Shown one piece after another: positions 22,160-33,527 of a DNA stretch of 64,000 bases. The position numbers were made by a program, and so were the translations under genes. Numbering within the stretch: the stretch's first letter is position 1; each line of letters opens with the position of its first letter. Location of the stretch: contig OZ036007.1 of assembly GCA_964035015.1 (NCBI GenBank), positions 1,919,291 through 1,983,290 on the forward strand, read 5' to 3'. The notes beneath the pieces are model-generated. The model had not been told where the DNA came from, searched no databases, and saw nothing but the letters and a program-made list of their open reading frames with translations. The stretch comes from Corallium rubrum. Its lineage: Eukaryota > Cnidaria > Anthozoa > Scleralcyonacea > Coralliidae.

Positions 22160-22689
22160 ATGAGTGATATATGTCAACGTCCCAACAAACCCATTAACCA
22201 TGAACCATCCGAACAGAAAGTTTTAGCTGTCCTGCCTTATGTCCAAGGTGTATCCGAGAAGATTGCCAGACTTTTAACCAAACAAGACATCAAAGTAGCC
22301 TATATACAAACGAATTCAAAAAATTGCTTCATTTTAAAGAAACCAAAAGACAAAATCAACAAAGAATCCACAACTGGAGTTGTCTACAAAATTTGTTATA
22401 AAGATTGCACAAAAGTGTATATTGGACAAACAGGTCGGTCACTTAAAACTAGGATGAAAGAACACCGCAGGGCTTTAAGAATTGACGACAACAATTTCCT
22501 ATTGGCAAAACACACACGAGAAACGGACCAACAGTTTTGATTTCGAACATGTTGACATCTTAATCAGATATATGCCCACAATGGAACAAAAGAATATTTT
22601 TAGAAGCATGGCATACTATTTGTGACGAGAACTCTCTAAACGAACATATACAAGTCCCTAATTTATATAATATTTTAACTAGATGTTAA
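22160..22689 (+). pseudogene. Penelope-like element fragment: GIY-YIG endonuclease end
   Basis: The 126-codon frame from ATG 22160 carries the end of a reverse transcriptase (LPYVQGVSEKIARLL) followed by a GIY-YIG endonuclease start (TGVVYKICYKDC, KVYIGQTGRSLKTRMKEH), the arrangement typical of Penelope-like retroelements. The first motif is VVY instead of GIY. The frame stops at 22540, but matching protein continues in other frames (TNSFDFEHVDI; then RIFLEAWHTICDENSLNEHI) to a stop at 22687-22689, so at least two frameshifts have occurred. Most of the reverse transcriptase is missing. Dead copy. Confidence 0.75.
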
Positions 22690-22806
22690 TACCACGTTTT
22701 TATACACATTATATGTGTATTATACACATATTTTTATTCTTATTACTCGGGCTACCTGTGGTAGGCCGAGTCTAGGTTTCGGGTTGTTTTTTTCTTTTCT
22801 TTTTTT

Positions 22807-22823
22807 GGGGGGGGGGGGGGGGG
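22807..22823 (+). repeat. 17-base G run
   Basis: An uninterrupted run of 17 G after a T/C-rich stretch. 22690-23098 otherwise holds no gene. Such runs are error-prone in sequencing. Confidence 0.9.
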
Positions 22824-23100
22824 TTCCAATTTTTTCGAGTTATTTTACCTTTCATCGAGTTGGGTTGAGGTGTTTTCCGACGGTATTGGTGAATTCATGA
22901 GTAGTTTATCAGTAATGTTGCTGACAAGGTTTGTCCATGAAGACAGAATAGACGAATTTATTACAGACGCGAAAAAATGCGCGCCGTGTTGACATTCAGT
23001 ACCTAATGAAGTTTGACTTGAGGACTAGAGACATAAGGGCCACAGTAGTAACGGCTTTCTCCTGTTTGAACTTCACACGCCGGCGATCGCGATAGACCTA

Positions 23101-23354
23101 CAATCATTGACAAAATGAGTTGGAACATGTGCACCAAAGTAAGACATTTCACAATGTTTTTATATCCCCCCATCCCCCCTATTCAATGTTGGCTTCCTAT
23201 CAACGGAAATGTGATGAGAACCTATAGAGAACAAATCACGAATGTTTTGTGGTGATACAACATTGTTTAGGGGGAGGGGGGGTCGAGGAATGTAGGCGGA
23301 GTGATGCAAAACATGTTAATGTTGCTTTTGTTACAACAATTTTGTCAATGATTG
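23101..23354. mobile_element. A segment 1 (left boundary)
   Basis: It starts CAATCATTGACAAAAT directly after TA and ends ATTTTGTCAATGATTG. Inverted similarity continues imperfectly to about 27 bases. It contains C-runs near 23167 and a G-run of G5-A-G7, the shortest of all A copies. No coding capacity. The right flank is TCTGA, not TA. Confidence 0.85.
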
Positions 23355-23501
23355 TCTGAAAATGATGGTATCTTTGTATTAACGTTTAACATTAAAAATT
23401 TAACTAAATGTATGCGATAATGTTAAGAAACTGCTCTTACAAATAAAGTGCTAGCATTCCTTCTCTAAAATGATCAAAATTGATTATATGGGATATATTA
23501 A

Positions 23502-24521
23502 ATGACGTCACAACGAGTTCTTTCAAAAATGGTGTCAAAGGACGACTTACGGCCTTGCAATGCGCACACGCACTTGTGTTGGCTCAGCAAGGGGGATAGA
23601 TACTCTCTTGCAAAGATTGCCTACAAGACGAAAATGTCGAGAACAAGTGTTTTGCGACTTCTACATGCAGAAGAAATTGAAAGGGAAAAAAAGGAAAGAA
23701 AGCAGCCGGGGGGAAAAGTTGGCAGACCTCAGGTTATGACAGCGCGTGATAAATGGAAACTTAAAAGAGCTATTGCGAAAATCCGCCAATTTCAAAAAAA
23801 CGCGTAGAAAGGGGATCCTTACTGCAAAAGATCTAAAGCAACGACGTACATTTGCAAGGGCAATGTGTGCAAAAAATGCCGATTATTGGACGAAAGACGT
23901 GGCATTTTATTTGGACAGAGTATCCTTCATCTACAAAGGAAACCCGATGAGTGATGCGGTGAAACCAAAGAACAGAGTTTGGCGAAAAAGAAGCGAGGGT
24001 CTCGTTGTAACAACGAAAGGAAGTAAAGATCTGGCCGGAGGCAACGATTGCATCTCATTGTCGCCATATCATATGGGAAAGGAGTAATTTTAGCCGAGCC
24101 ATACGAAAAGATGAAGGGAAAATTTTTCGCGCAATTTATAACACGACATTTTCCAAATTTGTTCGAAATAGCTGGAAAAGGTGAAACAGACGAGAAAATA
24201 TTTGTGATGGACAACGACCCTTCACAAACGCCTTCAAAAGCAAGAACATGTTTGGCAGACCTCGGCATTAGCGTGCAAGCCATTCCACCAAGATCGCCAG
24301 ACCTTAACCCGATTGAGAATATATTCCATGTCGTTAGAAAGCGCATTGAAGCTCAAGTGAGAAAGAATAACATCACACATCAGACATGGGATGAGTTCTG
24401 CAGTGCAGTTAAATACAATATTTGGTCAACGTCTAAAGAGTACATCGATAAGACAATATCCAGTATGCCTAAAAGACTAAAGCATATTGTGAAAACTAAG
24501 GGTCGACGAACAAAATACTGA
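23502..24521 (+). pseudogene. Tc1/mariner-type transposase, unit 1 (three frames)
   Basis: Would cut and paste DNA between inverted repeats in the nucleus. Part 1 (101 codons from ATG 23502) has a helix-turn-helix (LAKIAYKTKMSRTSVLRLL) and a GRPQ linker, stopping at 23807. Part 2, one base out of frame (to 24087), has the first catalytic D in FYLDRVSF. Part 3, back in frame (24048-24521), has the second D in VMDNDPSQ and the E in DLNPIEN, with 34 residues between them (DD34E). The second helix-turn-helix usual for this family appears deleted between parts 1 and 2, and one base is missing near GGAGGCAACG. This copy has six Gs at the G-run after AGCC (the better frame). AATAAA lies at 24688. 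It cannot make an intact enzyme. Confidence 0.85.
23503..23510. promoter_or_regulatory. Perfect CRE/ATF palindrome TGACGTCA over the start codon
   Basis: TGACGTCA overlaps the ATG at 23502-23504 and is present at the same place in all 11 units. It is the consensus for CREB/ATF factors. Function here is untested, and an 8-bp match can be chance. Confidence 0.35.
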
Positions 24522-24865
24522 AGTCACTTACTAATTAAACCGTATCAATATTATCAACACATGTTGTGCAAAACAGCAATTCAATGTTATACATGGTCAT
24601 AATAATTTGTATTTAATGTAAACTACAATTTAAGAATTAGTGATAACAAATAACCCGAATTTCAAAGACTGTATGTGAGTTTGAAGGAATAAACTAATTG
24701 TTTTGAAGTTGCCATGCAACTCAGCCGTGTTTAATAACGATGGTGTCGTATATCATATCCAGTTACCCGTCACTTTATATCAGTGTTTTTGATGGTAACA
24801 AATACATTTTATTAAAAATTTACGGTTAAACAAGCTTTGTTAAATCGAATTATATCATATTAATT

Positions 24866-25041
24866 CACTTTACCATGGCAAAATCATAATTTTTCATACA
24901 CTTTACCACACTTTACCACACTTTACCACAAACAGTGTATAATAATAGGATACTTAATTTAATTTATAAACTCCGCTGTGGTAAAGTGTGGTAAAGTGTG
25001 GTAAAGTGTATGAAAAATAATCGTATACCTATGGTAAAGTG
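24866..25041. repeat. 176-bp inverted repeat inside B, built on CACTTTACCA
   Basis: The left arm starts CACTTTACCATGG and carries three tandem CACTTTACCA units. The right arm carries GTGGTAAAGT three times and ends CCTATGGTAAAGTG. Arms are about 65 bp around an AT-rich centre. It is probably a nested MITE or a binding-site array. The same hairpin recurs in every unit, 1,363-1,364 bases after the transposase ATG. The 64-codon minus-strand frame over it is not a gene. Confidence 0.75.
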
Positions 25042-25597
25042 TACTCATATGAAACGCTACATCATAAGGATTAACATGATGGTTTTGCATTAACACAAAA
25101 TAGAAAATATAGGAAGTTATAGCACAGTATCTAATATAAGTCGTGCGAAACATGAACCACAGGGGTGCACTTCCTACGAAGACAAAGTGGGTGTCACAAT
25201 GGCAGTGTATATGAGAAAAGGTGTTATAGTGTACGCCATGACACTTTGGAGATAATTTTTAAGGGAATACTGCGACCTCATTCTGACCATGAATAATAAA
25301 AGTAAATTTCTCGCAATTTGCATTATGTAAAATACAAGGTAATAGACAAAAATATAGTTACCAAGTGCCGTTACGTAAACGCGTGTTCGCAACTTGCCAA
25401 GCTTAAGTTATGATTTCTGAATTATGACAAAAATCAATTGAAATGCATAATTTGTATAATATATTATAAAATATACTTTATTAAAACAATTAGGTGCTTC
25501 ATTTTCACGTATTCTAAGTAATATTTGATGAAATTATTTAGTTAAAATTTGTTTTTCTCTTGAAAATAATCGTAAAATTTTGCATTAAAAACTCAGA

Positions 25598-25856
25598 CAA
25601 TCATTGACAAAATGAGTTGGAACATGTGCACCAAAGTAAGACATTTCACAATGTTTTTATATCCCCCCATCCCCCCTATTCAATGTTGGCTTCCTATCAA
25701 CGGAAATGTGATGAGAACCTATAGAGAACAAATCACGAATGTTTTGTGGTGATACAACATTGTTTAGGGGGAGGGGGAGGGGGGTCGAGGAATGTAGGCG
25801 GAGTGATGCAAAACATGTTAATGTTGCTTTTGTTACAACAATTTTGTCAATGATTG
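25598..25856. mobile_element. A segment 2
   Basis: 259 bp, G-run G5-A-G5-A-G6, flanked by TCAGA and TCTGA. Confidence 0.85.
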
Positions 25857-26003
25857 TCTGAAAATGATGGTATCTTTGTATTAACGTTTAACATTAAAAA
25901 TTTAACTAAATGTATGCGATAATGTTAAGAAACTGCTCTTACAAATAAAGTGCTAGCATTCCTTCTCTAAAATGATCAAAATTGATTATATGGGATATAT
26001 TAA

Positions 26004-27022
26004 ATGACGTCACAACGAGTTCTTTCAAAAATGGTGTCAAAGGACGACTTACGGCCTTGCAATGCGCACACGCACTTGTGTTGGCTCAGCAAGGGGGATA
26101 GATACTCTCTTGCAAAGATTGCCTACAAGACGAAAATGTCGAGAACAAGTGTTTTGCGACTTCTACATGCAGAAGAAATTGAAAGGGAAAAAAAGGAAAG
26201 AAAGCAGCCGGGGGAAAAGTTGGCAGACCTCAGGTTATGACAGCGCGTGATAAATGGAAACTTAAAAGAGCTATTGCGAAAATCCGCCAATTTCAAAAAA
26301 ACGCGTAGAAAGGGGATCCTTACTGCAAAAGATCTAAAGCAACGACGTACATTTGCAAGGGCAATGTGTGCAAAAAATGCCGATTATTGGACGAAAGACG
26401 TGGCATTTTATTTGGACAGAGTATCCTTCATCTACAAAGGAAACCCGATGAGTGATGCGGTGAAACCAAAGAACAGAGTTTGGCGAAAAAGAAGCGAGGG
26501 TCTCGTTGTAACAACGAAAGGAAGTAAAGATCTGGCCGGAGGCAACGATTGCATCTCATTGTCGCCATATCATATGGGAAAGGAGTAATTTTAGCCGAGC
26601 CATACGAAAAGATGAAGGGAAAATTTTTCGCGCAATTTATAACACGACATTTTCCAAATTTGTTCGAAATAGCTGGAAAAGGTGAAACAGACGAGAAAAT
26701 ATTTGTGATGGACAACGACCCTTCACAAACGCCTTCAAAAGCAAGAACATGTTTGGCAGACCTCGGCATTAGCGTGCAAGCCATTCCACCAAGATCGCCA
26801 GACCTTAACCCGATTGAGAATATATTCCATGTCGTTAGAAAGCGCATTGAAGCTCAAGTGAGAAAGAATAACATCACACATCAGACATGGGATGAGTTCT
26901 GCAGTGCAGTTAAATACAATATTTGGTCAACGTCTAAAGAGTACATCGATAAGACAATATCCAGTATGCCTAAAAGACTAAAGCATATTGTGAAAACTAA
27001 GGGTCGACGAACAAAATACTGA
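26004..27022 (+). pseudogene. Tc1/mariner-type transposase, unit 2
   Basis: Same lesions as unit 1 plus one G fewer in the run (five Gs), so part 1 ends early after 78 codons. Part 2 runs from 26247 and part 3 from 26549 to 27022, keeping the D...D34E residues. Confidence 0.85.
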
Positions 27023-28098
27023 AGTCACTTACTAATTAAACCGTATCAATATTATCAACACATGTTGTGCAAAACAGCAATTCAATGTTATACATGGTCA
27101 TAATAATTTGTATTTAATGTAAACTACAATTTAAGAATTAGTGATAACAAATAACCCGAATTTCAAAGACTGTATGTGAGTTTGAAGGAATAAACTAATT
27201 GTTTTGAAGTTGCCATGCAACTCAGCCGTGTTTAATAACGATGGTGTCGTATATCATATCCAGTTACCCGTCACTTTATATCAGTGTTTTTGATGGTAAC
27301 AAATACATTTTATTAAAAATTTACGGTTAAACAAGCTTTGTTAAATCGAATTATATCATATTAATTCACTTTACCATGGCAAAATCATAATTTTTCATAC
27401 ACTTTACCACACTTTACCACACTTTACCACAAACAGTGTATAATAATAGGATACTTAATTTAATTTATAAACTCCGCTGTGGTAAAGTGTGGTAAAGTGT
27501 GGTAAAGTGTATGAAAAATAATCGTATACCTATGGTAAAGTGTACTCATATGAAACGCTACATCATAAGGATTAACATGATGGTTTTGCATTAACACAAA
27601 ATAGAAAATATAGGAAGTTATAGCACAGTATCTAATATAAGTCGTGCGAAACATGAACCACAGGGGTGCACTTCCTACGAAGACAAAGTGGGTGTCACAA
27701 TGGCAGTGTATATGAGAAAAGGTGTTATAGTGTACGCCATGACACTTTGGAGATAATTTTTAAGGGAATACTGCGACCTCATTCTGACCATGAATAATAA
27801 AAGTAAATTTCTCGCAATTTGCATTATGTAAAATACAAGGTAATAGACAAAAATATAGTTACCAAGTGCCGTTACGTAAACGCGTGTTCGCAACTTGCCA
27901 AGCTTAAGTTATGATTTCTGAATTATGACAAAAATCAATTGAAATGCATAATTTGTATAATATATTATAAAATATACTTTATTAAAACAATTAGGTGCTT
28001 CATTTTCACGTATTCTAAGTAATATTTGATGAAATTATTTAGTTAAAATTTGTTTTTCTCTTGAAAATAATCGTAAAATTTTGCATTAAAAACTCAGA

Positions 28099-28358
28099 CA
28101 ATCATTGACAAAATGAGTTGGAACATGTGCACCAAAGTAAGACATTTCACAATGTTTTTATATCCCCCCATCCCCCCTATTCAATGTTGGCTTCCTATCA
28201 ACGGAAATGTGATGAGAACCTATAGAGAACAAATCACGAATGTTTTGTGGTGATACAACATTGTTTAGGGGGAGGGGGGAGGGGGGTCGAGGAATGTAGG
28301 CGGAGTGATGCAAAACATGTTAATGTTGCTTTTGTTACAACAATTTTGTCAATGATTG
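28099..28358. mobile_element. A segment 3
   Basis: 260 bp, G-run G5-A-G6-A-G6, flanked by TCAGA and TCTGA. Confidence 0.85.
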
Positions 28359-28505
28359 TCTGAAAATGATGGTATCTTTGTATTAACGTTTAACATTAAA
28401 AATTTAACTAAATGTATGCGATAATGTTAAGAAACTGCTCTTACAAATAAAGTGCTAGCATTCCTTCTCTAAAATGATCAAAATTGATTATATGGGATAT
28501 ATTAA

Positions 28506-29524
28506 ATGACGTCACAACGAGTTCTTTCAAAAATGGTGTCAAAGGACGACTTACGGCCTTGCAATGCGCACACGCACTTGTGTTGGCTCAGCAAGGGGGA
28601 TAGATACTCTCTTGCAAAGATTGCCTACAAGACGAAAATGTCGAGAACAAGTGTTTTGCGACTTCTACATGCAGAAGAAATTGAAAGGGAAAAAAAGGAA
28701 AGAAAGCAGCCGGGGGAAAAGTTGGCAGACCTCAGGTTATGACAGCGCGTGATAAATGGAAACTTAAAAGAGCTATTGCGAAAATCCGCCAATTTCAAAA
28801 AAACGCGTAGAAAGGGGATCCTTACTGCAAAAGATCTAAAGCAACGACGTACATTTGCAAGGGCAATGTGTGCAAAAAATGCCGATTATTGGACGAAAGA
28901 CGTGGCATTTTATTTGGACAGAGTATCCTTCATCTACAAAGGAAACCCGATGAGTGATGCGGTGAAACCAAAGAACAGAGTTTGGCGAAAAAGAAGCGAG
29001 GGTCTCGTTGTAACAACGAAAGGAAGTAAAGATCTGGCCGGAGGCAACGATTGCATCTCATTGTCGCCATATCATATGGGAAAGGAGTAATTTTAGCCGA
29101 GCCATACGAAAAGATGAAGGGAAAATTTTTCGCGCAATTTATAACACGACATTTTCCAAATTTGTTCGAAATAGCTGGAAAAGGTGAAACAGACGAGAAA
29201 ATATTTGTGATGGACAACGACCCTTCACAAACGCCTTCAAAAGCAAGAACATGTTTGGCAGACCTCGGCATTAGCGTGCAAGCCATTCCACCAAGATCGC
29301 CAGACCTTAACCCGATTGAGAATATATTCCATGTCGTTAGAAAGCGCATTGAAGCTCAAGTGAGAAAGAATAACATCACACATCAGACATGGGATGAGTT
29401 CTGCAGTGCAGTTAAATACAATATTTGGTCAACGTCTAAAGAGTACATCGATAAGACAATATCCAGTATGCCTAAAAGACTAAAGCATATTGTGAAAACT
29501 AAGGGTCGACGAACAAAATACTGA
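28506..29524 (+). pseudogene. Tc1/mariner-type transposase, unit 3
   Basis: Five-G form, otherwise as unit 2. This unit's B segment (28359-30620) is 2,262 bp because of a 20-bp insertion at about 30310-30329, and has two base changes (T at 30134 and T at 30146) not seen in the others. Confidence 0.85.
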
Positions 29525-30309
29525 AGTCACTTACTAATTAAACCGTATCAATATTATCAACACATGTTGTGCAAAACAGCAATTCAATGTTATACATGGT
29601 CATAATAATTTGTATTTAATGTAAACTACAATTTAAGAATTAGTGATAACAAATAACCCGAATTTCAAAGACTGTATGTGAGTTTGAAGGAATAAACTAA
29701 TTGTTTTGAAGTTGCCATGCAACTCAGCCGTGTTTAATAACGATGGTGTCGTATATCATATCCAGTTACCCGTCACTTTATATCAGTGTTTTTGATGGTA
29801 ACAAATACATTTTATTAAAAATTTACGGTTAAACAAGCTTTGTTAAATCGAATTATATCATATTAATTCACTTTACCATGGCAAAATCATAATTTTTCAT
29901 ACACTTTACCACACTTTACCACACTTTACCACAAACAGTGTATAATAATAGGATACTTAATTTAATTTATAAACTCCGCTGTGGTAAAGTGTGGTAAAGT
30001 GTGGTAAAGTGTATGAAAAATAATCGTATACCTATGGTAAAGTGTACTCATATGAAACGCTACATCATAAGGATTAACATGATGGTTTTGCATTAACACA
30101 AAATAGAAAATATAGGAAGTTATAGCACAGTATTTAATATAAGTCTTGCGAAACATGAACCACAGGGGTGCACTTCCTACGAAGACAAAGTGGGTGTCAC
30201 AATGGCAGTGTATATGAGAAAAGGTGTTATAGTGTACGCCATGACACTTTGGAGATAATTTTTAAGGGAATACTGCGACCTCATTCTGACCATGAATAAT
30301 AAAAGTAAA

Positions 30310-30329
30310 GGAGGGCATGGCGTAAGACA
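30310..30329 (+). other. 20-bp insertion unique to unit 3
   Basis: Between AAAAGTAAA and TTTCTCGC this unit alone carries 20 extra bases ending GTAAGACA. GTAAGACATTTC also occurs in every A segment, so the insert may be partly templated from A (inference). Confidence 0.7.
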
Positions 30330-30620
30330 TTTCTCGCAATTTGCATTATGTAAAATACAAGGTAATAGACAAAAATATAGTTACCAAGTGCCGTTACGTA
30401 AACGCGTGTTCGCAACTTGCCAAGCTTAAGTTATGATTTCTGAATTATGACAAAAATCAATTGAAATGCATAATTTGTATAATATATTATAAAATATACT
30501 TTATTAAAACAATTAGGTGCTTCATTTTCACGTATTCTAAGTAATATTTGATGAAATTATTTAGTTAAAATTTGTTTTTCTCTTGAAAATAATCGTAAAA
30601 TTTTGCATTAAAAACTCAGA

Positions 30621-30878
30621 CAATCATTGACAAAATGAGTTGGAACATGTGCACCAAAGTAAGACATTTCACAATGTTTTTATATCCCCCCATCCCCCCT
30701 ATTCAATGTTGGCTTCCTATCAACGGAAATGTGATGAGAACCTATAGAGAACAAATCACGAATGTTTTGTGGTGATACAACATTGTTTAGGGGGAGGGGG
30801 AGGGGGTCGAGGAATGTAGGCGGAGTGATGCAAAACATGTTAATGTTGCTTTTGTTACAACAATTTTGTCAATGATTG
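30621..30878. mobile_element. A segment 4
   Basis: 258 bp, G-run G5-A-G5-A-G5, flanked by TCAGA and TCTGA. Confidence 0.85.
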
Positions 30879-31025
30879 TCTGAAAATGATGGTATCTTTG
30901 TATTAACGTTTAACATTAAAAATTTAACTAAATGTATGCGATAATGTTAAGAAACTGCTCTTACAAATAAAGTGCTAGCATTCCTTCTCTAAAATGATCA
31001 AAATTGATTATATGGGATATATTAA

Positions 31026-32044
31026 ATGACGTCACAACGAGTTCTTTCAAAAATGGTGTCAAAGGACGACTTACGGCCTTGCAATGCGCACACGCACTTG
31101 TGTTGGCTCAGCAAGGGGGATAGATACTCTCTTGCAAAGATTGCCTACAAGACGAAAATGTCGAGAACAAGTGTTTTGCGACTTCTACATGCAGAAGAAA
31201 TTGAAAGGGAAAAAAAGGAAAGAAAGCAGCCGGGGGAAAAGTTGGCAGACCTCAGGTTATGACAGCGCGTGATAAATGGAAACTTAAAAGAGCTATTGCG
31301 AAAATCCGCCAATTTCAAAAAAACGCGTAGAAAGGGGATCCTTACTGCAAAAGATCTAAAGCAACGACGTACATTTGCAAGGGCAATGTGTGCAAAAAAT
31401 GCCGATTATTGGACGAAAGACGTGGCATTTTATTTGGACAGAGTATCCTTCATCTACAAAGGAAACCCGATGAGTGATGCGGTGAAACCAAAGAACAGAG
31501 TTTGGCGAAAAAGAAGCGAGGGTCTCGTTGTAACAACGAAAGGAAGTAAAGATCTGGCCGGAGGCAACGATTGCATCTCATTGTCGCCATATCATATGGG
31601 AAAGGAGTAATTTTAGCCGAGCCATACGAAAAGATGAAGGGAAAATTTTTCGCGCAATTTATAACACGACATTTTCCAAATTTGTTCGAAATAGCTGGAA
31701 AAGGTGAAACAGACGAGAAAATATTTGTGATGGACAACGACCCTTCACAAACGCCTTCAAAAGCAAGAACATGTTTGGCAGACCTCGGCATTAGCGTGCA
31801 AGCCATTCCACCAAGATCGCCAGACCTTAACCCGATTGAGAATATATTCCATGTCGTTAGAAAGCGCATTGAAGCTCAAGTGAGAAAGAATAACATCACA
31901 CATCAGACATGGGATGAGTTCTGCAGTGCAGTTAAATACAATATTTGGTCAACGTCTAAAGAGTACATCGATAAGACAATATCCAGTATGCCTAAAAGAC
32001 TAAAGCATATTGTGAAAACTAAGGGTCGACGAACAAAATACTGA
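31026..32044 (+). pseudogene. Tc1/mariner-type transposase, unit 4
   Basis: Five-G form, identical by eye to unit 2 across the three frame pieces. Confidence 0.85.
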
Positions 32045-33120
32045 AGTCACTTACTAATTAAACCGTATCAATATTATCAACACATGTTGTGCAAAACAGC
32101 AATTCAATGTTATACATGGTCATAATAATTTGTATTTAATGTAAACTACAATTTAAGAATTAGTGATAACAAATAACCCGAATTTCAAAGACTGTATGTG
32201 AGTTTGAAGGAATAAACTAATTGTTTTGAAGTTGCCATGCAACTCAGCCGTGTTTAATAACGATGGTGTCGTATATCATATCCAGTTACCCGTCACTTTA
32301 TATCAGTGTTTTTGATGGTAACAAATACATTTTATTAAAAATTTACGGTTAAACAAGCTTTGTTAAATCGAATTATATCATATTAATTCACTTTACCATG
32401 GCAAAATCATAATTTTTCATACACTTTACCACACTTTACCACACTTTACCACAAACAGTGTATAATAATAGGATACTTAATTTAATTTATAAACTCCGCT
32501 GTGGTAAAGTGTGGTAAAGTGTGGTAAAGTGTATGAAAAATAATCGTATACCTATGGTAAAGTGTACTCATATGAAACGCTACATCATAAGGATTAACAT
32601 GATGGTTTTGCATTAACACAAAATAGAAAATATAGGAAGTTATAGCACAGTATCTAATATAAGTCGTGCGAAACATGAACCACAGGGGTGCACTTCCTAC
32701 GAAGACAAAGTGGGTGTCACAATGGCAGTGTATATGAGAAAAGGTGTTATAGTGTACGCCATGACACTTTGGAGATAATTTTTAAGGGAATACTGCGACC
32801 TCATTCTGACCATGAATAATAAAAGTAAATTTCTCGCAATTTGCATTATGTAAAATACAAGGTAATAGACAAAAATATAGTTACCAAGTGCCGTTACGTA
32901 AACGCGTGTTCGCAACTTGCCAAGCTTAAGTTATGATTTCTGAATTATGACAAAAATCAATTGAAATGCATAATTTGTATAATATATTATAAAATATACT
33001 TTATTAAAACAATTAGGTGCTTCATTTTCACGTATTCTAAGTAATATTTGATGAAATTATTTAGTTAAAATTTGTTTTTCTCTTGAAAATAATCGTAAAA
33101 TTTTGCATTAAAAACTCAGA

Positions 33121-33380
33121 CAATCATTGACAAAATGAGTTGGAACATGTGCACCAAAGTAAGACATTTCACAATGTTTTTATATCCCCCCATCCCCCCT
33201 ATTCAATGTTGGCTTCCTATCAACGGAAATGTGATGAGAACCTATAGAGAACAAATCACGAATGTTTTGTGGTGATACAACATTGTTTAGGGGGGAGGGG
33301 GAGGGGGGTCGAGGAATGTAGGCGGAGTGATGCAAAACATGTTAATGTTGCTTTTGTTACAACAATTTTGTCAATGATTG
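33121..33380. mobile_element. A segment 5
   Basis: 260 bp, G-run G6-A-G5-A-G6, flanked by TCAGA and TCTGA. Confidence 0.85.
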
Positions 33381-33527
33381 TCTGAAAATGATGGTATCTT
33401 TGTATTAACGTTTAACATTAAAAATTTAACTAAATGTATGCGATAATGTTAAGAAACTGCTCTTACAAATAAAGTGCTAGCATTCCTTCTCTAAAATGAT
33501 CAAAATTGATTATATGGGATATATTAA

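Noticed and set aside
23770-23800. A AAA AAC slippery heptamer near the first frame break, as possible programmed frameshifting
   Set aside because: A -1 shift there leads to the wrong frame; the catalytic part is in the +1 frame, and a stretch of protein is also missing.
23927-24346. 139-codon minus-strand frame, repeated in every array unit
   Set aside because: It is the antisense of the transposase catalytic region and has no features of its own.
24959-25392. 64- and 72-codon minus-strand frames in each B segment
   Set aside because: They lie over the hairpin and AT-rich tail. Composition is not protein-like beyond chance hydrophobic runs, and unit 3 breaks one without consequence.
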